Source: Phycicoccus sp. HDW14 (GTDB taxonomy: Bacteria; Actinomycetota; Actinomycetes; Actinomycetales; Dermatophilaceae). From it: 64,000 nt of DNA. The notes under the pieces are model-generated. The model had not been told where the DNA came from and made no database searches. It worked only from the letters and a program-made list of their open reading frames with translations. Below, one piece after another: positions 16,954 to 26,640 of the stretch (position 1 is its first letter; each line of letters begins with the position of its first letter). The stretch lies in contig NZ_CP049935.1 in the NCBI RefSeq assembly GCF_011383005.1, positions 3,472,001-3,536,000 of the forward strand, in the 5' to 3' direction. Position numbers and translations under genes: made by a program.

Positions 16954-18717
16954 GTGCTCGTCGTCGCGACCGCAGGGCACGTCGACCACGGCAAGTCGGC
17001 GCTGGTCCGGGCGCTCACGGGCACCGAGCCCGACCGCCTCGCGGAGGAGCGTCGGCGCGGGCTGACCATCGAGCTCGGGCACGTCTGGACGACCCTGCCG
17101 TCCGGCCGGCGGCTGGCCGTCGTCGACGTCCCGGGGCACGCCGACTACGTCCGGACGATGCTCGCCGGCGTCGTGCCCTTGCGCACCGTCCTGCTCGTCG
17201 TCGCCGCGGACGAGGGCTGGTCGGCCCAGACCGCCGAGCACGTCGCGGCGCTCGACGCCCTGGGCATCCGGCAGGGGCTCGTCATCGTGACCAAGGTCGA
17301 CCTGGCGGGTCCGGGGCCGGTGGCGGACGACGTCCGGGAGCGGCTGGTGGGGACCTCGCTCGCGGGGCTGCCGGTGCTGCCCGTGTCGGCGCGCACCGGG
17401 GAGGGGATGGGGGCCCTCGTCGCCGCGCTCGACGGGCTCGGGGTCCCCGAGGAGCCCGACGACCGCACCCGGCTGTGGGTCGACCGGGTGTTCACTGTGC
17501 GCGGGGCCGGGACGGTGGTGACGGGCACGCTGGCGTCCGGGCGGCTCGCGGCCGGGGACGCCGTGCTCGTCGGCGGCCGGCCGGGGCGCGTGCGGCGGCT
17601 GGAGTCGCTCGGTTCGGTGGTGGAGGAGGCGGTCGCGCCGGCCCGCGTCGCCGTCAACCTGCGCGACCTCGACGCCGACGTGCTACGCCGGGGCGAGGCA
17701 CTGGTCCGTCCGGGTGACTGGTGGTCGACCCGCCTCGTCGACGTCGGCACCGACCGCGACCTCGACCCGCCGACCCACGCCGTGCTGCACGTCGGGTCCG
17801 GGGCGCCGCCGGTGCGGGTCCGCCCGCTCGGTCCGCGGCTGCTGCGGCTGGCCCTCGACGCCGACGTCCCGCTCTCGGTGGGCGACCGGGCCGTCCTGCG
17901 CGACCCCGGGCTGCGGCAGGTGGTCGCCGGCGTCACCGTCCTCGACCCCGACCCACCGGAGCTGCGGGGACGAGGGGCCGCCGCCCGCCGGGCCACCGCG
18001 CTGGCCGACGACCCGACGGGGCTCGCCGGGGCGGTGCGGCGCCGCGGGGTGCTGGCCGCCGACCACGCGCGGCGGCTCGGCCTGCCCGCGGCCGCCGTGG
18101 CTGCCGCGGCCGGCGAGGACGCCGCGGCCATCGACGGTGTCGAGGCGGTGGGTGCCCACCTCGTCGACCCCGCCCTGCTCGCCGACCTGGCCGCCACCCT
18201 GCGCGACCGGGCGACCGCGGCCCGTCGGGCGGACCCCACCGACGCCGGCCCACCCGCGGCCGCCGTCGCCCACGAGCACGGCGTCCCGCTCGCGGTGGTG
18301 CTCGAGGCCGCGGCGCGGGCGGGCCTGCACACCTCGGGCGGACGCGTCGCCCTCCCGGCCGCGCGCGACCTCGGGCCGCACGAGGAGGCGGTCGCCACCC
18401 TCGAGCGACGCCTGGCCGCCGACCCCTACGATGCCCCGACCCGTCCCGAGCTCGCCGGCCTCGGCCTCGACGACCGGGTCCTGGCCGCGGCCGAACGCGC
18501 CGGCCGGCTGGTGCGCCTCGCGCCCGACGTCGTCCTCCTGCCCGGCGCCCTCGACGAGGCCGGCGACCGGCTGGCCGCCCTCGACCCCCCGTGGTCCCTC
18601 GCCGAGGCCCGGGTCGCGCTCGGCACCTCGCGCCGGGTCGCACTGGCCGTCTGCACCGACCTCGACCGCCGCCGGGTCACCCGGCACCTCCCCGACGGCC
18701 GCCGCGAGCCGCGCTGA
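16954..18717 (+). CDS. selB: Selenocysteine-specific elongation factor SelB
   Basis: This 587-aa GTPase has GHVDHGKS (G1, residues 8-15), DVPGHADY (G3, 58-65) and TKVD (G4, 113-116). Beta-barrel domains II and III come next, then a C-terminal series of winged helices that bind the SECIS RNA. It delivers Sec-tRNA to ribosomes at UGA codons that carry a SECIS element. GTG 16954 follows the selA stop by one base. An intact SelB implies that at least one functional selenoprotein gene exists in this genome. Confidence 0.95.
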   Translation: MLVVATAGHVDHGKSALVRALTGTEPDRLAEERRRGLTIELGHVWTTLPSGRRLAVVDVPGHADYVRTMLAGVVPLRTVLLVVAADEGWSAQTAEHVAALDALGIRQGLVIVTKVDLAGPGPVADDVRERLVGTSLAGLPVLPVSARTGEGMGALVAALDGLGVPEEPDDRTRLWVDRVFTVRGAGTVVTGTLASGRLAAGDAVLVGGRPGRVRRLESLGSVVEEAVAPARVAVNLRDLDADVLRRGEALVRPGDWWSTRLVDVGTDRDLDPPTHAVLHVGSGAPPVRVRPLGPRLLRLALDADVPLSVGDRAVLRDPGLRQVVAGVTVLDPDPPELRGRGAAARRATALADDPTGLAGAVRRRGVLAADHARRLGLPAAAVAAAAGEDAAAIDGVEAVGAHLVDPALLADLAATLRDRATAARRADPTDAGPPAAAVAHEHGVPLAVVLEAAARAGLHTSGGRVALPAARDLGPHEEAVATLERRLAADPYDAPTRPELAGLGLDDRVLAAAERAGRLVRLAPDVVLLPGALDEAGDRLAALDPPWSLAEARVALGTSRRVALAVCTDLDRRRVTRHLPDGRREPR

Positions 18718-18722
18718 CGCCC

Positions 18723-18791
18723 ACTGATTGCCCAGAACCCACCTCCGAGGGCCGTTTCCGGGGGCCTCGAGGTGGGTTCTGGGCAATCAGT
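18723..18791. terminator. Long perfect inverted repeat between convergent genes
   Basis: Perfect 23-bp arms (18723-18745 and 18769-18791) surround a 23-nt loop that itself can fold (GAGG...CCTC). It lies 5 bp after the selB stop and 15 bp from the stop of the convergent ABC ATPase gene, so it can terminate both. The arms are longer and more perfect than usual for a terminator. Confidence 0.75.
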
Positions 18792-18806
18792 CGGGGACGG
18801 AGCGGG

Positions 18807-20477
18807 TCAGTGGTCGCCCGCCATCAGCCGGCCGATCTCGGTGCGGTCGGCGTCCTTGGCGTCCATCTCGGCGACGACGGCGCCACCGTGCACGACGGCG
18901 ATGCGGTCCGACAGCGAGAGGATCTCGTCGAGCTCGGCCGACACGAGCAGCACCGCGGCGCCCTCGTCGCGGGCCTCGACGATGCGCCGGTGGATGAACT
19001 CGATCGAGCCGACGTCGACGCCGCGGGTGGGCTGGGCGGCCATGAGCAGCTTGGGCTTGAAGGACATCTCGCGCGCGACGACGACCTTCTGCTTGTTGCC
19101 GCCCGAGAGCGACCCCGCCGACTGCATGACGCCCGAGGACCGGATGTCGAACTCGTCGCGCAGCTTCTCGGCGTTCGCCCGCACCGCATCGAACTGTCGC
19201 ACACCGGACTTGGCGTACGGCGCCTGGTCGAACTCGTTGAGCACGAGGTTGTCGGCGATGGAGTAGGCACCGACCAGCCCGTGCTTCTCGCGGTCCTCGG
19301 GCACGTGCCCGACACCCGCGTGGTGGGTCTGGTGCGGGTTGGCCCGGGTGAGGTCGAGCGACCCGAGGGCCATCCGGCCGGACTCCACCTTGCGCATCCC
19401 GGCGAGGGCCTCGACGAGCTCGCGCTGGCCGTTGCCCTCGACACCGGCGACGCCGACGATCTCGCCCGCGCGCACCGACAGCGAGAAGCCGTTGACGGCC
19501 TGGAGGCCGCGGTCGTCGCGCACGTGCAGGTCCTCGACCTCGAGCACGGTCTCACCCGGCGTGGCCGCGGTCTTGTCGATGGACAGGACGACCTCGCGGC
19601 CGACCATCATCGTCGCCAGCCCGCGCGCGTCGGTGTCCCTGGTCGCGACCTCGCCGACCACGCCGCCCTGGCGCAGCACGTACACCCGGTCGGCGACGGC
19701 GAGCACCTCGCGCAGCTTGTGCGTGATGAAGACGATGGAGGTGCCCGAGTTCGCGAGCTCCTTCATGACGGCGAGCAGCTCGTCGGTCTCCTGCGGCGTC
19801 AGCACGGCGGTCGGCTCGTCGAGGATGAGCAGGTCGACCTTGCGGGAGAGCGCCTTGAGGATCTCGACCCGTTGCTGGGTGCCGACGGGCAGGTCCTCGA
19901 CCTCGGTGTCGGGGTCGACGGCCAGGCCGTGCTTGGCCGACAGCTCGCGGACCATCCGGCGGGCGGCGTCGAGGTCGAGGATGCCGGCACCGCGGGTCGT
20001 CTCGTGGCCGAGCACCATGTTCTCGGCGACGGTCATCACCGGCACGAGCTGGAAGTGCTGGTGCACCATGCCGATGCCGCGGGCGATGGCGTCGCGGGGG
20101 TCCTTGATGGCCGTCGCGTCGCCCTTGATCGTCACCGTGCCGGAGTCGGGGGTGATGAGGCCGAAGATCTGGTTGACCAGCGTCGACTTGCCGGCGCCGT
20201 TCTCGCCGAGCAGCGCGACGATCTCGCCGCGCCGCACGGTGAGGGAGATGTCGCGGTTGGCCTTGACCGGACCGAACGCCTTGGAGAGCCCCTCGATGTC
20301 GAGCAGCACCTCGCCGACGTTGCCCGCGCCGAAGCCGGATTGCTCGGGCGGCAGCTCGAGGATGGCCTCGTTGGTGACGAGCGCGGCGAGGTGCTCCTCG
20401 CTCGTGTCGAGGTGGGCGTCGACCGCGGCCTGCGGGTCGGCGTGGACGTCCGGGACCCCGGGGGTCTGCTCGCTCAT
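18807..20477 (-). CDS. Nucleoside ABC importer, double ATPase subunit
   Basis: This 556-aa protein has two ABC domains, as in RbsA/YufO. The first has Walker A GENGAGKST and the signature VGTQQRVEI. The second has a degenerate Walker A (GVEGNGQREL) and SLSGGNKQKVV, typical of this class. About 55 N-terminal residues before the first domain are extra. It energises the two permeases encoded just upstream (ATGA overlap) and works with the BMP lipoprotein gene at 22854-23939. Confidence 0.9.
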   Translation of the reverse strand: MSEQTPGVPDVHADPQAAVDAHLDTSEEHLAALVTNEAILELPPEQSGFGAGNVGEVLLDIEGLSKAFGPVKANRDISLTVRRGEIVALLGENGAGKSTLVNQIFGLITPDSGTVTIKGDATAIKDPRDAIARGIGMVHQHFQLVPVMTVAENMVLGHETTRGAGILDLDAARRMVRELSAKHGLAVDPDTEVEDLPVGTQQRVEILKALSRKVDLLILDEPTAVLTPQETDELLAVMKELANSGTSIVFITHKLREVLAVADRVYVLRQGGVVGEVATRDTDARGLATMMVGREVVLSIDKTAATPGETVLEVEDLHVRDDRGLQAVNGFSLSVRAGEIVGVAGVEGNGQRELVEALAGMRKVESGRMALGSLDLTRANPHQTHHAGVGHVPEDREKHGLVGAYSIADNLVLNEFDQAPYAKSGVRQFDAVRANAEKLRDEFDIRSSGVMQSAGSLSGGNKQKVVVAREMSFKPKLLMAAQPTRGVDVGSIEFIHRRIVEARDEGAAVLLVSAELDEILSLSDRIAVVHGGAVVAEMDAKDADRTEIGRLMAGDH

Positions 20478-21475
20478 CACTGGTCCTTCTTGACGTAGGG
20501 CTGCCCGGCCGCCGCCGGTCCTCGGACCCGGCCCGCGGCCACCGCGAGGACGATGAGCGTCGCGACGTACGGCAGCGTCCCCGTGAGCTGCGGCGGCACG
20601 TTGAACCCACCGGTCTGCTGCAGCTGCGAGGCGACGGCGTTGATGAACCCGAAGAACAGCGCCATGACCAGGGCCCGCAGCGGACGCCAGGCGCCCATGA
20701 TCATGATGGCCAGCGCGAGGAAGCCGCGCCCGGCGGTGATGCCGCGCTCGAAGGAGGCCGAGGCGTCCATCGACAGGTAGAGCCCGGCGAGGCCGGCGAG
20801 CGACCCGGCGATCGTGACGTTGACGATGCGCAGCCGCTCGACGTTGATGCCGGCGGTGTCGGCGGCCGACGGGTACTCGCCGGCGGCGCGGGTGCGCAGG
20901 CCCCAGCGGGTGTGGAACAGCGCGAGGTGCACGATCACCGCCGCCGCGATGGCCACGAGGGCGATGGCGCTGCGGCCACCGAAGAAGGTCTCGCCGAGGA
21001 GCGGGATCTCCGAGAGGTACGGCACGTCGACGTTGGGGATGACACCCGGAAGGATCTCGCCGGACTTGAGGTAGAAGGACGTGATGCCGGTGGCGATGAT
21101 GTTGAGCACGACACCGGCGATGATCTGGTCCATCCGCCAGCGCACCGTGGTGAGGGCGAGGAACCCGCCGGCGATGAGGCCGGTGCCGACGCCCGCGAGG
21201 ATGCCGACGATCATCGACCCGCTGTAGGCGGCGCCGAAGAAGCCGGCGAACGCGGCGAGGAGCATCTGCCCCTCGATGCCGATGTTCACCACGCCCGAGC
21301 GCTCGCCGATGACGCCGACGAGGGCGGCGAGGACGAGGGGGATGGCGTAGCCCCACGCGGCGCCGTACATGGACGGGGCGATGTCGTGCTTCGCGTAGTA
21401 GAAGACGTATGCCGCGACGAGGACGGCGAGGCCGATGGCCAGCGTCGTGCGGTTCTTCGTGAACCAGGCCGCCAT
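20477..21475 (-). CDS. Nucleoside ABC importer permease (YufQ-like)
   Basis: This 332-aa BPD_transp_2-type permease has eight or more hydrophobic segments and the characteristic sequence ERSGVVNIGIEGQMLL near residue 58. It forms the membrane channel together with the adjacent permease. Its stop overlaps the ATPase start, and only one base separates its ATG from the preceding permease's stop. Confidence 0.9.
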   Translation of the reverse strand: MAAWFTKNRTTLAIGLAVLVAAYVFYYAKHDIAPSMYGAAWGYAIPLVLAALVGVIGERSGVVNIGIEGQMLLAAFAGFFGAAYSGSMIVGILAGVGTGLIAGGFLALTTVRWRMDQIIAGVVLNIIATGITSFYLKSGEILPGVIPNVDVPYLSEIPLLGETFFGGRSAIALVAIAAAVIVHLALFHTRWGLRTRAAGEYPSAADTAGINVERLRIVNVTIAGSLAGLAGLYLSMDASASFERGITAGRGFLALAIMIMGAWRPLRALVMALFFGFINAVASQLQQTGGFNVPPQLTGTLPYVATLIVLAVAAGRVRGPAAAGQPYVKKDQ

Positions 21476-21476
21476 G

Positions 21477-22642
21477 TCAGTTCCCCCAGCTCGTCGAGGC
21501 CACGCTCACCTTGTCGGCGCGGCTGCGGAAGAGCCACTTGCCGAGCACGGGGATCGAGACCATGAGGAGGATCGTCGCGAGGAGCACGTCGACGATCTCC
21601 GGCGTGATGCCGCTCGGCAGCTCGGGGTCTGCGTCGCGAACTGCAGGCCGGCGGCGCCGGTGCGCAGCATCCCGACGAGGAACGCGGCCGGGATGGTGGC
21701 CAGCGGGTTGGCCCGGGCGAGGAGCGCGATGGTGATGCCGTCGAAGCCGAGCGTGCCCACGATGGCCGGTTCGAAGCGGTGCAGCGTGCCCGCGGCCTCC
21801 AGGGCCCCGCCGAGCCCGGCGAGCCCGGCGCCGATGGCCAGCGACAGGACGGTGATGACCGAGATGGAGATGCCGGCGTAGCCCGCGGCGCTCTTGTTGG
21901 CCCCGACGGTGTTGAACTTGAACCCGAGGGTCGTGCGGGTGAGCATCCACCAGCAGGCGACGGCGAGCACGACCGCGACGATGAACCCGATGGGCACGCC
22001 ACCGACGGCGCCGAGCTGGGCGGACTCGGGGATCTCCTCGGTCTGCGGGATGCCGCTGGTCTTCGAGGACTCGGCCTGCAGCGGGCCGACGACGAGCCAG
22101 AACGTCACGCCCGCGACGATGTAGTTGAGCATGATCGTCGAGATGACCTCGTGGACCCCGCGCCAGGTCTTGAGGATGCCGACGAGGATGCCGACGGCGG
22201 CGCCGCAGACCAGCCCGACGACCATCCCGAGCAGCGCCCCGAGGAAGCCGGAACCCCCGGTGGCGTAGGCCACCCAGGCGCCGAAGATCGCGCCGGTGGC
22301 GAACTGCCCCTGGCCGCCGATGTTGAACAGGCCCACGCGCAGCGGGAGCACGACGGCCAGCCCGGTGAGCACCAGCGGCGCCGTCTTCTGCAGGGTGCGG
22401 GTGAAGGACCCGTCGACGAAGAGCGCCTCGCGCACCAGCGTCTCGTACGCGTAGGGCGCGTTGACCCCCTGCGACAGGATGATGACCCACCCGATCGCGA
22501 GCGAGATGAGCAGCGCGACGATGATCGTCACGCCGCTCTGGTGGCCGATGAGGTAGGCGAGCAGCCCGCCGCGGTCACGCGGCTCCTGGGGCTCGGGCTC
22601 CGCGGGCGGCGCCGGCTGCGCTGCCGTGCTGGTCTCGGACAT
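21477..22642 (-). CDS. Nucleoside ABC importer permease (YufP-like), frame broken once
   Basis: About 388 aa when repaired. The polytopic protein has RVGLFNIGGQGQFATGAIFG, the hallmark of this permease class. The frame shifts at the G4 run 21624-21627; one added base joins GLQFATQTP to ELPSGITPEIVDVLLA and the final membrane helix. It starts at ATG 22642, after a 211-bp gap that contains a hairpin downstream of the binding-protein gene. Confidence 0.88.
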
Positions 22643-22775
22643 GGGTCTCCAATGGCTCGGGTGCCCACAGTCTGGCGTGCGGTCCGCGTGGGCGAAAGTG
22701 CGGGGGTGCCCGATCGTGACCGGTGGCGTGGGCACGTTCTGCCAGTCCGGTCCGCCCGGCCGCGGCCGGACGTGC

Positions 22776-22810
22776 GAGGGGGCGGGCACCCGGAGGATGC
22801 CCGCCCCCTC
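22776..22810 (-). terminator. Hairpin between the BMP lipoprotein and permease genes
   Basis: Perfect 13-bp arms (22776-22788 and 22798-22810) with a 9-nt loop, 44 bp after the binding-protein stop. It probably causes partial termination or protects the upstream mRNA, so that binding protein exceeds transporter. Confidence 0.65.
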
Positions 22811-22853
22811 GTCGACGGGGTCGGTCACACGAGGTGACCGGTGATCGCCTGCG

Positions 22854-23939
22854 TCAGAGGGTCACGCCGGTCTTCAGCGTGCCCGCCTCCATCTGCTTGA
22901 CGATGTCGGCGACCTTGGTCTTGACGTCGGCCGGGATGGTCGCGTCGAAGTCGTGGTAGTCCGACAGGCCGGCCTGGCCGAGGGTCTGCAGACCCTCGAA
23001 GGCGCCCTTGCTCGCGGTGGTGATCGTGTCGGTCACACCCTTGGAGATGAGCTTCTCGGCCGAGGTGATGAGGCACGGCTGGGCGGCCGGGACGGTGTCC
23101 CACTGGTCGGTGTCGACACCGATGCAGAACACGCTCTTGCCGGCGCCGGAGTTCTTGGCGACCTCCTGGAGCGCACCGTTGCCGGTGTTGCCGCCGGCGC
23201 CGAAGATGATGTCGGCCTTCTGGGCGAGCATCTTGCGGGCCTCGCCGGCGCCCCACACCGGGTCGTTGAACGCGTTGTCACCGGCGGGGTGGTAGACGGT
23301 GCTGACCTTGACCGAGGGGTTGGCGGCCTTGGCGCCCGCCTCGAAGCCCTTGGCGTACTTCTGCACCGGCGGGATCTCGAGGCCGAGGACCTGGCCGAGC
23401 TGGTTGGTCTTGGTCATCAGGCCCGCGAGGTAGCCGGCGCCGTAGCCCGCCTGGTCCTCGGGGAAGACGAGGCCGGTGATGTTCTTCTCGGTGACCTTGG
23501 TGGCGTCGTAGCCCTGGTCGACACCGATGAACTTGGTGTCGGGGCTGGCCTTGGCAGCCGCGGCCGTGGCGTCGGTCATGAGGAAGCCGACCGTGACGAC
23601 GACGTCGTACTTCTTGTTGGTGAACTGCTGCATGTTCGCCGCGTAGTCCTTGGCGTCCTGCGTCTCGATGTACTTGTAGTAGCCCTTGAGCTGCTCGGCG
23701 GCGGCCTTCGCGCCCTCGTGCGCCGACTGGTTGAACGACTTGTCGTCGACCTTGCCGGTGTCGGTCACCAGACCGATGCAGAGGACCGCGGCGTCGGCGC
23801 ACTTCGAGTCGTCGGTCGGGGCGCCCGCGGCGGCCGAGCCGGTGTCGGTGCTGCCGCCGCTGGTGCCGGTGGAGCCGCCACAGCCCGCGAGGGCCAGGGC
23901 GAGCGCCGCGGGGACCGCGACGAGGTAACGAGACTTCAT
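22854..23939 (-). CDS. BMP-family nucleoside-binding lipoprotein
   Basis: This 361-aa protein has a lipoprotein signal with lipobox LAGC (about residues 16-19) and a BMP (PnrA-like) domain. The domain includes DTGKVDDKSFNQSAHEG and IFGAGGNTGNGALQ. It captures purine nucleosides outside the cell for the adjacent permeases and ATPase. ATG 23939 has an AGGAGA ribosome site; an in-frame upstream start at 23954 is less likely. Confidence 0.9.
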   Translation of the reverse strand: MKSRYLVAVPAALALALAGCGGSTGTSGGSTDTGSAAAGAPTDDSKCADAAVLCIGLVTDTGKVDDKSFNQSAHEGAKAAAEQLKGYYKYIETQDAKDYAANMQQFTNKKYDVVVTVGFLMTDATAAAAKASPDTKFIGVDQGYDATKVTEKNITGLVFPEDQAGYGAGYLAGLMTKTNQLGQVLGLEIPPVQKYAKGFEAGAKAANPSVKVSTVYHPAGDNAFNDPVWGAGEARKMLAQKADIIFGAGGNTGNGALQEVAKNSGAGKSVFCIGVDTDQWDTVPAAQPCLITSAEKLISKGVTDTITTASKGAFEGLQTLGQAGLSDYHDFDATIPADVKTKVADIVKQMEAGTLKTGVTL

Positions 23940-24051
23940 GGAGGATCTCCTCAAGAGGACGGGTCAGACGAGCAGATGCTACGGGCAGAACAGCCCCCCA
24001 CCGCATGCGCCACGGCTTCGTTGTGGGGTCGTTACCGACCGGGCGGCCGGG

Positions 24052-24804
24052 TCACCAGGCGGGGTTCGCGGACCACCCGGCATCGACGGTGACGGTGGTG
24101 CCGGTGATGCCCGAGGCACCTCCTGAGGCGAGGAAGGCGACGGTGGCCGCGACCTCGTCGGCCGTGACCGGCCGGCCGAGCGCGGAGGCCTCCCGCCACC
24201 GGGCCACGCCGTCCGGCCAGGCCTCCTCGAGGCCCTCGCGCGCGACGAGCCCGGGCGCGGCGCCGACCACCCGGACGCCGCGGCGCCCGAGGACGTGGGC
24301 CGAGGTCGCGACGAGGTGGTGCAGCGCCGCCTTCGTCGCCCCGTACGCGGCGCCCGCGCCCGTGGCCCGGACGCCCTCGACGGACCCGACGACCACGACG
24401 ACACCACCGGCGGACATCCGGGCGGCGGCCCGCCTCAGCAGGGCGGCGGTCGGTCGCAGCCCGCCGACCAGGTGGGCGTCCCAGCCGGCGGTGTCGAGGT
24501 CGTCCCACGGCAGGTGGTCCTGCGGGGCGGCGTTGAGCACGACGACGTCGGGGGTGCCGACCGCCGCGCCGCACGCGTCGAGGAGGTCCTCGACCGCCCG
24601 GTCGAGGGCGGCGGCGTCGACCACGGCGAGGTCGGCGTGGAGGGTGGCGGCCCGTCGTCCGGCCGCGACCACCCGTGCCGCCGTCCCGTCCGCCCCCTCG
24701 GCGTCGCCGCGGAAGTGCACCCCCACGTCGTGGCCGGCGACGGCCAGCGCCACCGCGGCGGCCCGGCCGAGGCCGCCGCTCGCCCCGGTGACGAGCGCGG
24801 TCAC
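24052..24804 (-). CDS. Short-chain dehydrogenase/reductase
   Basis: This 250-aa protein has the Rossmann motif TGASGGLG at its N-terminus, the catalytic YGATK (Tyr-X3-Lys) near residue 150, and the C-terminal SGITGTTVTVDAGW typical of FabG-like SDRs. It uses NAD(P)H to interconvert ketone and alcohol groups; the substrate is unknown. The GTG start overlaps the cupin stop. The four genes from here to 27424 are coupled by overlaps. Confidence 0.82.
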   Translation of the reverse strand: MTALVTGASGGLGRAAAVALAVAGHDVGVHFRGDAEGADGTAARVVAAGRRAATLHADLAVVDAAALDRAVEDLLDACGAAVGTPDVVVLNAAPQDHLPWDDLDTAGWDAHLVGGLRPTAALLRRAAARMSAGGVVVVVGSVEGVRATGAGAAYGATKAALHHLVATSAHVLGRRGVRVVGAAPGLVAREGLEEAWPDGVARWREASALGRPVTADEVAATVAFLASGGASGITGTTVTVDAGWSANPAW

Positions 24805-25292
24805 CGCATCCGCCCGACCGGCTCGTCGCGGGTCAGGGTCGAGATCTCGGCGGTGAAGGTGGGGTACTCGTCGACGAGCGCCTCGCGCCGGCCGAGCTCG
24901 AAGTGCTCGGGGCGGAACGCCGGGGCGCACCAGCAGGACAGGAGCGTCCAGTACCCGAGGGTCGTCGCGCCCATCCACGTGTTCTTGCGGACGAGGACCT
25001 GCGCGTGCTCCTCGCCGACGTAGTTGAGGACCCCCGAGCCACCCGGCCGCAGGCGCAGGAGCGCGGCCGGGGCACCGGCCAGCCACTGCCAGCCCTCGTC
25101 GATGGTCAGCCGGTGCATCGCCGAGAAGCCGTCGGGCCGGTTGGTGAGCAGGACGGTGATCGCGTTGAGGCCCTGGGTCCGCGGACCGGCGACGTACCAG
25201 GCGCCCTCCTCGGGGATGGGGACCATCCCGAGCCGCTCGATGACCTCCTCGGCGCTCTCGGCGGGGGGCTCGACCATCGGCAGGCTGCTCAC
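24801..25292 (-). CDS. Cupin-domain protein (DUF985 type)
   Basis: This 163-aa single-domain cupin contains IPEEGAWYVAGPRT, FSAMHRLTIDEGW and a C-terminal VAPAF-like strand (WCAPAFRPEHFEL), as in Cupin_5/DUF985 proteins. The family is sugar-epimerase-like in fold and has no established function. It is translationally coupled to the deaminase upstream and the SDR downstream. Confidence 0.78.
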   Translation of the reverse strand: MSSLPMVEPPAESAEEVIERLGMVPIPEEGAWYVAGPRTQGLNAITVLLTNRPDGFSAMHRLTIDEGWQWLAGAPAALLRLRPGGSGVLNYVGEEHAQVLVRKNTWMGATTLGYWTLLSCWCAPAFRPEHFELGRREALVDEYPTFTAEISTLTRDEPVGRMR

Positions 25293-26640
25293 GTCGCCTC
25301 CGCGGCGGCCCGGGCGGCCGCGCCGGCGGTCGCGCCGCGCTCGCGGGCCCGGGCGAGCAGGTCGGCGGTGTCGAGCCGCGTGCTGCGCCCGTCACGGACG
25401 ACCACCTCGCCGTCGACGAGCACGTCGGTGACGTCGGAGCGGCCGGCGGCGAAGACGAGCAGGGCGTGGACGTCGTGGACGGGGGTCAGGTGCGGGCGCT
25501 CGAGGTCGAGCAGGACGAGATCGGCGCGCTTGCCGACCTCGACCGAGCCGACGAGGTCGCCGAGGCCCAGGGCCCGCGCGCCCTCGAGGGTGGCGGCGCG
25601 CAGCACCTCGCGGGCGCTCGCGACGTCGGGGCGTCCGCTGGTCAGCCGGGCGAGGAGGGCGGCCTGGCGCATCGCCTGCCACATGTCGAGGTCGTTGGAC
25701 GAGGAGCAGCCGTCGGTGCCGATGCCGAGCCGGACCCCGCCGTCGTGCACCTCCTCCCAGTGCAGTGCACCGCTGGCCAGCTTCTGGTTCGACCCGGCGC
25801 AGTGCGCGACCGCACCACCGGCGGTCGCGATGAGCTCGCGGTCACCGGGGGAGAGGTGCACGCCGTGGCCGGCGACGAACGGCAGGTCGCCGGCGAGCCA
25901 ACCGGCCTGTGCGAGAACCTCCGTGGGCGTCGCACCGTAGCGGCCCTGCACGTCGGTGTTCTCGAAGGCGTTCTCGGAGACGTGCGTCGTCAGCAGGCTG
26001 CGCCGGCCGGCACCGACCTCGCGCAGGACGCCGACGACCTCGGCGAGGTGCTCGGGCGAGCAGGTGTAGGTGGCGTGGGGCATCGCCGGGACGGGCACCT
26101 CGGGGCCGCCGAGCGCGTCCATCGCCGCCGGCCAGGCCCGCATCAGGGCGAGCCGCTCGTCCCACGCGAGCCCGTCGGGGCCCGGGCCGTCCATGAAGAC
26201 CGGGCCGATGACGTGGCGGCTGCCGGCGGCGACCGCCCCGCGGTGCGCGGCCTCGTGGTGGAAGTACATGTCGAGCTGGGTCGTGCAGCCGCCGAGCAGC
26301 GACTCCAGGGCCCCGAGCGACGCGCCGAGCTCGACGGTGGCGGGGTCCATCACCGCCCCTCGGCCGCCCAGACCCGGGTGAGGAAGCCCTGGAGGTCGAC
26401 GTCCTCGGCGAGGCCGCGCAGCAGGGTCATCGGCAGGTGGGTGTGGAGGTTGACCAGCCCCGGCATGAGCAGCCGGCCCCGCCCGTCGAGCACCGTGTCG
26501 CCGTCGACCGGGCCGTCGGACGCGGGACGCAGCGCCGTGACGACACCGTCCTCGACGACGACCGTCGTGCCCGTGAGCACGGTGTCGCCCTCGTCGACGG
26601 TGACGACGTACGACGCGTCCTCGATGACGACCCGGGTCAT
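25289..26640 (-). CDS. Amidohydrolase, probable methylthioadenosine/SAH deaminase, frame broken once
   Basis: About 450 aa when repaired. The metal-binding HTHLPMTLLRG, HVSEN, AGHGVHLS and GTDGCSSSNDLDMWQ segments match the MtaD/SsnA deaminase family. The predicted reaction is deamination of 5'-methylthioadenosine or S-adenosylhomocysteine. The frame shifts at the C4 run 26356-26359; one added base joins RVWAAEG to AVMDPATVELGA. The start overlaps the stop of a nucleoside phosphorylase gene whose active site suggests a 6-oxopurine substrate, the product of this deaminase. Confidence 0.8.

Noticed and set aside
22643-22853. Small gene between the BMP lipoprotein and permease genes
   Set aside because: No frame with a ribosome site and normal codon bias; the gap is explained by a 13-bp hairpin.
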